A DNA stretch of 64,000 bases from Hygrophila difformis. Lineage: Eukaryota; Streptophyta; Magnoliopsida; Lamiales; Acanthaceae. Every line of letters begins with the position of its first letter. Within the stretch, counting starts at the first letter, position 1. Below are positions 54,927 to 64,000 of the stretch, piece after piece. Location of the stretch: NCBI GenBank assembly GCA_030278955.1, contig JAOANR010000014.1, positions 16,680,068 through 16,744,067 of the forward strand, read 5' to 3'. The notes below the pieces were generated by a model. The model saw only the letters and a program-made list of their open reading frames with translations, was not told where the DNA came from and ran no database searches. The position numbers and the translations under genes were made by a program.

Positions 54927-57783
54927 GGATGCAGCGTCGTTTTATTAAGAGAATTACACTCCTGATTACTCATAGTTAGTTTTGTATATATATTTCAGAA
55001 CAGAGAAGTACCCTCAAATCAATTAAACATTTAGAGTACTAAGACTCTAAATGTGAGGATGTTGATTTGAGGGGAAAACCTAACCAATTGGGTATTTTTC
55101 TTGCAGGAATCATGGAGCCACCAAAAAAAAAATAAAGCATCAAAACAGGTTCCCGGTTGGATTAGTTCTGTAATTGGCCGAAGACTATATCTCGAACTTA
55201 AAGAAATTTAAGATCCAGAATAATTTTCACAAGCGCAGAATGGATCCAACCTAGATTTTTGCATGCCCATATAATTATATATATATATATTTTTAAAAAA
55301 AAGAGAGAGAATAAATGAAAAATCAAAGATAAATGAAAAGAAGTGTAGCATTGGGACTACACTAATTTGTAATTGAATATTGCAAAACACATGAGTCTCA
55401 CGTGTTTGTCATCCCCACACCCTCCGGACAAGCCACGGCCACCTTCTCCACTTGCCGTCGCCCCTATCCCCATGTTTTCCAACCCCCAACGACCGTACCA
55501 CCAAGCTCCCACGCTGCTCCATCGCCCATCCACTTCATCACCACCACTGCTCTGAGGAAACTCTCATCACCGGTGAAACAAAAAATGGAGCAGCAAACCT
55601 CCGGTCATCTCATTCCCACCATCACCCCGGACAAGCCATGACCACCATCTCACTTGCCGTCGCCCCTATTCCAACTAAGCATTTAAACAGGTTCCCGGTT
55701 GGATTAGTTCTGTAATTGAATGAAGACTATATCTGGAATTTAAAGAAATTTAAGATCCGGAATAATTTTCACAAGCACAGAATTAATCCAACCTAAATTT
55801 TTGCAAGTCAGAATAATTTTATCATTATATATATTTATATATATTTTATCATTATATATATTTATAGTAGTTTTTTGCAAGTCAAAATTAAAGCTTCAAA
55901 ACAGGTTGCCGGTTGGATCGATTCTGTCATTAACAGAAAATATTACTGGAATTTAAAGTAATTTAAGATCCGGAATAATTCTTATAAGAACAGAATTAAT
56001 CCAACCTAATTTGTGTAAGTAGATTAAATTTTATATATGTTTAGAAAATCCAAAAATCTGATCGAGCAATTTTGATGAAAAATCAGAATTCTTCTAGGTG
56101 TTGGGCATCGAACAATAGTTGTTCGATGAACCAAATGATCACATATAGGCAAAATCGTCGAACACTTGGTTTGACGAAAAGGGCTATCGGAATTATGTTC
56201 ATGTTAATATTTTTCCCCTCCCTCCCTCCTCTTTTATTTTGCTTTGATTTTAATAATTTGTTTAAGTAGGAATTGATTTACTCACATTTCGAGCAAGGCT
56301 CAAAATATGAGGATGTTGATTCTTCATTTAAATATTTCAAAAAAAAAATTATTTTGTTTATTTTTATTATTATATATTTGCACCCAGCACGAAGCATGCA
56401 TGAATCTGTCAGTTTAAATTCACATATGAGATCTTGGTTTATGATTAAATTTTCAAACTTTTAAATTGGGATAATATAATTGAATACATGCATGATATGG
56501 ACTTTTGAGGTTTTGAGCTATAAAAATTTAATGATATAATCATCTTGTTGGGTAATGAGTCTTCATGTTGAGAATTTACTTGAATAGATTGCAAGAATTT
56601 TTCAACGATTAAATTTAAGAATATTGTATGACATGAATCAACCATTCCATGTGAGATTTGAGCCATGAGTCACTTTTGCTCATTATTTTCTTTGATGTGT
56701 GAAAATCATTTTAGTTAAAGGACACTAGAACTTGTGATTGGGACCGATTCAAGACCATGCCATATTCCAAAAATCGAGCATATGATCGAGGCACTTAGAA
56801 CACCCAAAATTTTTGGCATTCTTTTGAATTCCAAACCCAAAAATACTTTACCTTTAGGATTAACCACTTTGAGCCTTTAAGCCTAATTTTTCTTTGAAGC
56901 CCTCTATATTTTTCCTAGCCTTATAAAAAGCCAAAAAAAAAAAAAAATTCAAACCCAAGTGTGCATGAATCAATTTTATCAAGGCATTACAATTTATGAT
57001 CATCAAGCTATCAAATCGGTAATTAAAAGCCGATTATAAAAAAAAAGAAGAAGAAGAAAAAGAAGAAAATTGTTGAGTTCCATTCAACAGAAAAAAAAAA
57101 GAAAAGGAAATTGCAAATAACAAAGCAAATTAGACATAGTCTAATGTCATGCAATAGAAAAAAAAGCGAGGAAAGAGGAAGACAAAAATAATGATGATCA
57201 TAAATTTTTAATAAATATGCCATGTTATGATATATAAATTCTTGCCACTTATTAGCCCAATAATTCCCATTCTTACCAAAAGTTACAACCGTATGCCCCG
57301 TTATAACCCTTAAATAAGACCTCGGGATCTCGATTTGAAGAAATGAGCCGGTGGCGAGTTGGTCCAATTGCAAGCATATGGGATAATTTAATTAAATTTG
57401 ATTATGAATGTTCAATGACAAAACCCAAAATTGAGAGTAAGTGAAATTTCCGTTTCTATTATATGTGAGGCTCTGTTTTGATTGATCAATGTTCATGTCA
57501 TGCTTGAATTTAAGAACTAAACCAATGAGATTTTCTAAACATATATTCAAGAAAAATTAACAATAATGATTGATTTGTATGCCTACTCAAGTGAAAAGTA
57601 TCATTTCATTAAACACTGCAATCAAGAGAGTTTAATACTTGTAATTTTGATTATCTTATCCCAATATAAAAAGAATGAAATTTTTAAAGCCACACAAATG
57701 GATTGAATGTGCAGAGTCCATGCTCTTACAAGCACAGACTCTGACTGCTCAGGGATGATCAGTATTAAATGTGAGGATGTTGA
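54927..57783 (+). other. Non-coding internal region of the LARD-like element
   Basis: No frame longer than about 115 codons and no gag-pol domain. ATCATGGAGCCACC after TTTTTCTTGCAG (about 55105) looks like a spliced gag start, but it stops within ten codons. The later part (56700-56960, ACCACTTTGAGCCTTT) resembles sequence found near the 3' side of gypsy-type elements. Confidence 0.6.
55144..56017 (+). repeat. Three copies of a 120-bp internal repeat
   Basis: AACAGGTTCCCGGTTGGATT begins copies at 55144, 55686 and 55900 (the last with TTGCCGG). Each continues through AAAGAAATTTAAGATCC and ends at AATCCAACCTA. They are direct, dispersed repeats in the internal region. Confidence 0.85.
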
Positions 57784-58972
57784 TGTAATACCCGTAATTT
57801 TTAGGATATAAAATAGAATTTAATCCAATGAGCAAAGAGGTTTCGTTCCGAGAACCCGTAAAATCGGAAATGCTCGGAAGCCAAAAGACGACGATTTGGA
57901 AGCCGACGAATCCAAAACCGACGGACTTAAGAATCGAACACAAAATCAATTTAAGCCGGAATAAATTTAGGATGGGAATCGTAATCCGAAAATGACCCGG
58001 AAAAATCAGAATCCGAGAACATAGAGGGATAGAAGTCCGAAAGAGAAGAGGAAAGGCTCGACGGTTCGCACGACCCGCCCGGACCGAGGTCCAGGCGGAG
58101 GCCGCGCACTATCTGCGCGGGGTTTACCCTATCCCCGCGCCAACCCCGCGTGGTTGCCCAGAATGCGGAAGATCACGCGTTTTCGGCGATTTCTTGCCAT
58201 AATTCGACCCCCCGTCGATGGAAAGTAAATTTGGACGGGAGGGAAACCTTAAGGGACGGACTAGGGTTGATCTCCACCCCATTGTCAGCCTCCCATTGCC
58301 TTCCATTCACTCTCAAACTCTCCCAAGCCAAAACACTCTTCCGACGACTTCCCGACGAACTTCCGGCGACCAACGATGACCGTGGGAACATGTAGATCAA
58401 GGTTCACAGCCCTTAGATCATTGGTAAGGAGTATTTAGATTCCTTTTCTCATTTTTATCTCCAATCCCCAATCTAACTTTCGAATATTGGACTTGCAAAA
58501 ACGTTCGTGGCCGAAGGAGAAGGAGGACGGGTGCGTAGGAGCGTTTGTAGTAACTTTGGATGAGCTGAGCAACCCTAGGATGACCAAACACTCAATCACA
58601 GTAAGTTGATGCCTTTCATATCAATATGGGTGGCTTAGGGGCGTCCGATTTAGTCACTTTGTAACGAAACGTAAAAACCGAACTAAAAAACCCTATCTTG
58701 CGCAATTTCTGAAATCCGGCTAAAACTCATATTTCGAGAGTCCAATCCGAGAAACTCAAAACTAGACTTTTGATCCTAACACATTAATCTATATTGTGTA
58801 AAAATTTCAGACATTTTCGTCGACGTTTGCTATCTCAAATTGCATCGAACATAAACTGCCTTGTTAAAACTTTTTCGAAAACTGACAGTGTACATGTCCG
58901 AACTTGATGAGCATGTTTCTATATTTTCTAGTCCGAATTGATCTTTGCAATCTAAATAAAAGTTATAGATAA
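57784..58972 (+). mobile_element. Partial LTR of a different retrotransposon family
   Basis: From TGTAATACCCGTAATTTTTA the sequence changes character: GC-rich, with CCGAGAACCCGTAAAATCGG and a TGCGCGGGG...CCCCGCGC hairpin near 58115-58140. TGTAATACCCG is a common start of plant gypsy LTRs. It replaces the first 3.6 kb expected of the 3' LTR. No end or target duplication was located. Confidence 0.5.
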
Positions 58973-59971
58973 TCATGTCTGGTTATCAAGACCAGGGGCT
59001 CTTTTATACTAACGGAATGAGATAGCTTTTGAGACTTCCGAGTGATAGAATTTTAATTGCTTTCTTTACCGCTTTATTTTAAATGCTTTGTAGAGGACAC
59101 TCGGAAGAATTAGAGGTTGGCCGCCGTATGTAAGGTTTAAGAGTTAAGGATTAATTCGGGGTTTAATTTGGACTTTAGGTGTGACAGGGGAGAATGATAG
59201 GAGTACTTGGCATATCAACTAATGATATGTTAGGTGTTGCTTATCCACCATGGAGAAATAACATACCTCGGCAGGGGCAGTTATTAATCTGTGGTATCTT
59301 AGATGTTGAGGTCATAAGAGCATGTAAATTCTAATTGTAAGTACCTGTCTGTTAAAGGGAACATAGTACATAAAGCACGAGAGTTAGCAAACTGATGGAT
59401 TATCCTAAACAAAGATCAGTGTAATAAAAATGGAAGTTTAATTATTGTTTCATCTGAAGTCTTGTCCAATCTTTATTATTTTCTTCATGTCCCTTCTGTC
59501 ACATTTTAAATCTGCTTTCTAGATAGCATAGTATAATTTTACCCGCTTCCCTAGAATAATTTTAACTGCTTTCTTAGAATAAATTTAAGTGCTTTCTAGA
59601 ATAATCTTATATGCTTTGTAGATTAATTTTATTGCTTTCATAGTTAGTTTAAATTATGTCAAATAGTTGTTAAAACCAAACACAAGCTTGAAATGAGTAA
59701 CCGAGTGGAAAATCTTAGTAAACGACGTGGGCCCTGCTTCTATCGCACATCCTCCAGTGAACGATCCGATCTTACTATAAATTACTGCAATTTTTGACAC
59801 CGTGCGCTTTCGGGCCACAGTTTCCTACATGAGTATATAAAAACGTGACAACCTATAAATATATCCCTAATCCCAACTCCATCTTCATAATTGGTTTCAT
59901 TAAATAAAATTAAACCGGGATTATATTCTTTTCAAAAATACTCATATAGTGGGAAATTGTCAAAAGTTTCA
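58973..59971 (+). repeat. Truncated 3' LTR of the LARD-like element
   Basis: From TCTGGTTATCAAGACCAGGG on it matches the end of the 5' LTR (from 53890) with scattered differences, and ends GTCAAAAGTTTCA. It contains the hairpin with a G-T wobble in the stem. The first 3.6 kb of this LTR is missing. Confidence 0.9.
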
Positions 59972-60591
59972 GTCCCACAATCCAGAGGCACTGTAATATG
60001 AAGTTTATTCCAGGTTTGCCATGCCCAAGGACAAGAAAAGAAAACATGGTCCCAGGTCTCCATCTCCACACCACAAATAACGCATACAGGGGAGTTGCAA
60101 AGCTGTATTTTGAATCGTGTAGCATTCACCGGCAGGGAGTCATTGCAAATTAACCAAATAAGGAACCCAATCTTCTCGGGAATATTGGCGTTCCACATCC
60201 ACTTCCAACCTTGGCTAGGATCCCAAGAATTGGCTAAGAATCTGTATGCAGACTCACCGAGTAGCAGCCATTACTGGTATGCTTTCACGTCCACATATCA
60301 GGCACCATATCATTGATAGCAGGAGGGGGTGGACGAGCATATATCCGTGAGCAATGGCACTGGCAGTTGGGAGTAAATCTTATTCCAATTCCATTCTCCA
60401 TCCTCTATGACATCTCTCACTTTAAGGGCAATGTCATGGCTCTCCACAAATGGAATGATAGATCCCAGCTGGACATCCCTCCACCACTCACTAAACCACA
60501 AGGACACTTCCCCTTTCCCAATTCTCAAATTGTATCCAGGCTTCACAAACCATAGAACTTTCTGCACCAAGTTCCCAAGTTTCGAATTCAA
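59972..60591 (-). pseudogene. LINE 2 ORF2, zf-RVT segment
   Basis: LRIGKGEVSLWFSEWW and, after a break near 60300, IPEKIGFLIWLICNDSLPVN and CVICGVEMETWDHVFFSC are the zf-RVT region between RT and RNase H. It ends at the LTR junction after VPLDCGT. Confidence 0.88.
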
Positions 60592-61130
60592 TTTGACCCT
60601 AACAGGGAAAGATACCTCCCTGGCGGTCTCATACTCTCGAAGGATCTGAACCCATATTTTCTCAGGCGAATGTATTAAGCTCTACACAAGTTTCCCTAAG
60701 AGAGCGATATTCATATGCCCAGTCTTGCGAAGTCCGACACCCCTTTCCCTCTTCGGCCTAGCACACTTCTCTCAACTCACCAAGTGAAGGCCTTTTCCCT
60801 CTCTGTCTTTCCACAAAAAGTGGTTGATCCTTCTATCAATGGCAAGAAAAATCAACTCAGGGAGCCAATGTACTTGCATGATATAAGTGGGAATGGCCGC
60901 CAACACCGCACGACATAGAGTAAGACACCCTGCCTTGTTAAGAAGTTTGCATGCTCAACCTTTCATTTTGTCATCAATTTATCAAGGATGAAGGCAAAAT
61001 CTCCCCTTCGGTGTCTCCCCATCAGTATTGGAAAGACCAAATAATGGCCGAGAGATTCCACCATCGTGATACCCAGGCTCTGTGAAATCCATCCTCTATC
61101 CAGGAGGCCGACCGCTTTAGAGATGAATAG
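60592..61130 (-). pseudogene. LINE 2 ORF2, degenerate thumb/connection region
   Basis: No long frame survives, but position and short fragments between the RT and the zf-RVT segment show that it is ORF2 sequence. Confidence 0.6.
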
Positions 61131-61133
61131 GAC

Positions 61134-61820
61134 CTATTTTTTCTGGTTGAGATGTAGGCCAAACACTTGGGCAAAGCCATCCAGTGCTCGCTTAATACTC
61201 TGAATACTCACATTGTCCACCATAGAGCCAAGAATAAGGTCATTCGTAAATAATAAATGGGACACACCAACCCCTCCTTCCCTCAGCCGAATTGGTTTCC
61301 TAATCTCTTGATTCACCAGCTTGTTGATTTTAATAGAGAGCTTCTCCATGATAATTAAGAAAAGGTACGGGGAGATCGGATCCCCTTGGCGAAGCCCTTT
61401 CCCTGGCCTAAACTCCTCCAATGGCCTGCCGTTCCAAAGGATAGAAAAGGAGGGGGATGAGACACAGAACATAATCAACCTCCTAACTCCTTCAAGGAAC
61501 CCCAACTCCTTAATGCACTGTTCCAAGAAGTCCCAGTGAACATTGTCGTATGCTTTAGCAACATCAATTTTCAGAATAATCGCCTTCAACTGAGAGTTTG
61601 AGCTCGAAAGGTTTGCTATAAGTTCTTGCAATGTAAGAGCGTTATCCACTTGGCCTCTCCCCTTTAAAAAGGAAGCCTGATGATATGAGATACGTCTCTG
61701 TAAGAGGGGACGAATCATGTTAACTAACACCTTCGTCAGGAATTTGTAGAGCACGTTACATAGCGTTATAGGCCTATATTCTTCAAGCAGGTAGGCATGA
61801 CGATCTTGGGGATAAGACAA
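61134..61820 (-). pseudogene. LINE 2 ORF2, reverse transcriptase core with altered catalytic motif
   Basis: EYRPITLCNVLYKFLTKVLV, FLKGRGQVDNALTLQELI, KIDVAKAYDNVHWDF, GLRQGDPISPYLF and LLFTNDLIL are the RT blocks. The last should read FADD: here the first catalytic Asp is Asn and Ala is Thr, so the enzyme would be inactive even without the frameshifts. Confidence 0.9.
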
Positions 61821-61899
61821 ATAAAGGTTTTGGTAATCTCAGTAGGGATAGTGCACTCAGAAAAGGCTTTTTGAATAAAGGCATGAACTGACTTCCCCA

Positions 61900-62538
61900 C
61901 TATATCCCAGAATCTCTTAAAGAAGACACACAGGAAACCGTCCGCCTCGGGGCCGAATATCCGTTCATTTCTTTAACCACCATTTCCATCTCCTGGGGTG
62001 AGACTTTCCTACCTAATTCCTCTACTTCCTCCGCTGGAATGGCCTTAAAGGAATGGATTTGATAGCTCTCTCCCTCGTTAGCCATCCACTGAGTCAAGCT
62101 GATTCGAGTATAATTCCCTGAAGAAGTCTCTAGCATGGGTCTGGAGCTCTTTCTCATCTTCACACCAAACACCATTTGGTAAAGCAAGCCATTAATGCGA
62201 TTATGGTGCCCCTTAGATTTAGCCTTGGCATGGAAATATGTCGTGTTTCTGTCTCCTAGCCAAATCCATTTATCCGGGGCTCTTTGATACCAATATATTT
62301 CCTCTTGGCGTAAAATTTCATCATACTCCCTATGCAACTCATCCTCCAGCAGCCTAAGTCGTACCGAATCAACTGTCTCCATCGTCCGCGTCACCCTGGC
62401 CAACCGATTGAGAGTTTTCATTTTCCTCCATTTAAAGTTGCCAATCCTCTCTCTCTGAAACTGCACCGAAGCCTGATGAGCTCCTTTCAGATTTATATGC
62501 ACCGAGTCAGGTCTCTCATTCCACTCCTTTCTAACCAC
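61900..62538 (-). pseudogene. LINE 2 ORF2, linker between endonuclease and RT
   Basis: ILRQEEIYWYQRAPDKWIWL and GDRNTTYFHAKAKS are the block that precedes RT in plant LINEs, equal to LHQEEILWYQKSRDKWVKLG in the first LINE. A frameshift separates it from the RT core. Confidence 0.85.
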
Positions 62539-62571
62539 TTCTTCATAGTCCTTATGCTCCGCCCATGATGC

Positions 62572-63365
62572 CTACCATCGGAAAGGGATACCATCACCCC
62601 TTCCAATGATGGGCCCACAAGACAGCAAAAGTGGGAGATGATCCGATCCAATGCAAGGAAGAGGTTTGTCGAAACCACTTAGGAACAATGTAACCCAATC
62701 ATTATTACTCACACACCTATCCAATCGCTTATAAATACGGTCTATGTCCTCCATCGGTCTAGCCCACGTATGGCACCCCCTTGGGTGTTAATAGTTGAGA
62801 GACCACAATCATGAAGGACATTGCCAAATTCCTATGCCCTAGCAACATTGTACAAGCTTCCTCGGACTTCCTCCGAGCACAAGATTTGATTAAAATCCCC
62901 AATAGTGACCCAGTGACCTTTAACCTTATCAGACAGCAGGATCAAGTATTCCCAACAGAGTCTCCTCTACTGGTACTGAGGGGGTGCGTAAATGGCCATA
63001 ATAAACCACGAACAATTCCCATGGGACAAACACATGGTACTCATCCTATCCCAAGAATAAAAAATACTAATTTGAAATCTATGCCCATGCCTACTTAAGA
63101 CCCAAATCCCTCCCGCCTTGCCCCTAGCTTCCTGGATGCACACTTCTTCGTATCTATATTGTAGAAACATGACACGGTATCTAGAGAACACAGATTGAGA
63201 TTCAAAAATGAAAATCAAGTCCGGACCTTGAACTCGCAAAATTTCCTTCATCATACGCCTCACAGATTCACCAATGAATCCCCCCACATTCCACGCCAAA
63301 ATCTTACAATTCTTGAAATTTGTATTAATCATAAAAAACCAAGAATTTGTAAGGAGGAATTTCAT
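62572..63365 (-). pseudogene. LINE 2 ORF2, endonuclease segment
   Basis: NCKILAWNVGGFIGESVRRM opens the endonuclease. KAGGIWVLSRHGHRFQIS follows, then a break near 62970, and RLDRCVSNNDW and the catalytic GSDHLPLLL near 62640 close it. At least one stop and one shift interrupt it. Confidence 0.87.
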
Positions 63366-63369
63366 ACGA

Positions 63370-64000
63370 TACCTTCAGTTTGGAGGGGGCTTCCTCGCGC
63401 CCTTCTCCTTTTGGATCCTCGGCCATGGCCGTAGCATCTCCATCCAGTTTCTCCGAAGTCCTTTCTAGTTGGCCGCTCGCTTGCCCGTCGGCGGTCGGCG
63501 CCCCAATCTCCATTTTCTCCTCCTCCGATGGGTCACTCGATCTTGCCTTTTAGAGTAACTTTGTACCCCTGCTAGTTTATTTGTCAATTCTTTCTTGGAG
63601 ACCATTACCTTAGCAGCCGGTCCTTTTCCTTTGGGTCTGATAGGGCCCCTACGTCTAACATATTGGTAATGGGTTTAAGCACCTTCCCTTTCCCCAAAGG
63701 TGTTTTAGGCTTTGGCTTTTGCACCTCTTTGTGCGGCCCAGCAGGAGATCCGGCTTGAAGTCCTTTTTCCTCCATTAATCTTCTTACCAGCATTATGTTT
63801 CTTTTTTAGCATCATAATCCACTCACTTCGTTTGGGTTGTGGGGGAATGTCCAGCTCCTTTTCTGCATCCTTGACTAGTCCCACAGTCACATATGAGGAC
63901 TCATGACTTTCTTTTCTAGTGCCTGAATTTAATACGGTCAATCCTTCCCCTTCCTCGTTATCCTCTCTTTCCCCTTCAGTGCTACGAACAAAGTCAACTT
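63370..64000 (-). pseudogene. LINE 2 ORF1, C-terminal part
   Basis: Overlapping short frames rich in Lys, Gly and Pro (KPKPKTPLGKGKVLKPI, PKRSEWIMMLKKKHNAGKK) match the low-complexity C-terminal half of LINE ORF1; compare KTRVPTLGLPKTPLPNKP in the first LINE. The DUF4283 part lies beyond the right edge. Confidence 0.65.

Larger units (their letters stand above)
50263..59971 (+). mobile_element. Large non-coding LTR retrotransposon (LARD-like), copy C
   Basis: A 4646-bp 5' LTR, a tRNA-Asp primer site, about 4 kb of non-coding internal sequence and a truncated 3' LTR lie inside a LINE. The left flank ends CAGTC. The right junction reads GTTTCAGTCCC, which fits a CAGTC duplication if one of two adjacent CA dinucleotides was lost. 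There is no gag, pol or env. LTRs of 4.5 kb or more with a non-coding interior are the hallmark of LARDs, so replication would depend on an autonomous relative. The family assignment is mine. Confidence 0.85.
49885..64000 (-). mobile_element. Second L1-type LINE, split by a large LTR element and cut by the right edge
   Basis: On the minus strand the order is ORF1 C-terminus (64000 down), endonuclease, RT, zf-RVT finger (to 59972), LTR element (59971-50263), RNase H remnant (50262-49983), 3' UTR, and a poly-A tail seen as poly-T at 49885-49899. The LTR insertion cuts ORF2 at a Cys-rich stretch just before the TDSLGAI motif of RNase H. The coding parts carry several shifts. The 5' end lies beyond the window. 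Confidence 0.92.

Noticed and set aside
57023..57373. 116-codon minus-strand frame rich in Phe
   Set aside because: Created by poly-A and AAG runs; no domain and within the non-coding interior of the LTR element.

Overview
This window is nuclear DNA of a flowering plant, almost certainly a dicot. Only one ordinary host gene is recognisable: an intronless ABA receptor of the PYL4/5/6 type at 38802-39437 (+). Most of the rest is transposable elements nested in one another. The evidence for a plant is the class of elements: CACTA DNA transposons with CACTACAAGAA ends, a Pong-like element, a copia element primed by initiator tRNA-Met, an LTR family primed by tRNA-Asp, LINEs with plant DUF4283 and zf-RVT domains, and a CTCCCTCCGT Stowaway MITE. 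The species cannot be read from the sequence.

Layout. 1-5700: a degenerate L1-type LINE on the minus strand. 5843-25247: a MITE-like inverted-repeat element split by an 18.8-kb CACTA transposon (6375-25154, target duplication ATT). The CACTA carries tnpD-like and tnpA-like genes on the minus strand and is itself interrupted by two solo LTRs of one family in opposite orientation (7002-12873 minus, 19376-23885 plus), each with a perfect 5-bp target duplication. 25250-27250: a minisatellite built on a CAGCGA motif. 27257-29366: a hAT element with an 8-bp duplication, containing a small non-autonomous CACTA. 31378-37893: a Mutator-like element with about 200-bp ends and GC-rich contents, split by a young copia element (31987-37282). 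38259-38517: Stowaway MITE, followed by the PYL gene. 42779-46834: a Pong-like (PIF/Harbinger) element with two divergent genes that both look intact and a 93-bp tandem repeat between them. 46982-48627: a LINE 3' end, a long inverted repeat, a hAT element and a LINE RNase H fragment nested together. 49885-64000: a second minus-strand LINE, broken between its zinc-finger and RNase H regions by a large LTR element (50263-59971) that has a 4.6-kb LTR, a tRNA-Asp primer site and no coding capacity.

The most unusual structure is inside the large LTR family (copies A 7002-12873, B 19376-23885, C 50263-54908). Their outer parts align with each other. Each also carries two arrays of nested palindromes, one just upstream of the TATA-like box and one downstream in the presumed transcribed leader. 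The units are 60-70 bp, recur about every 100 bp, and have the same plan: outer half, inner palindrome, outer half. The core sequence is uniform within one LTR but entirely different between LTRs (A: ACGACGCTATCC; B: TTGTCGCGGAAC; C: AATGCGGTTTA). The architecture is therefore conserved while the sequence is replaced. A separate small hairpin in the same LTRs shows paired compensatory changes. I do not know a described system of this kind and report it as the main candidate.
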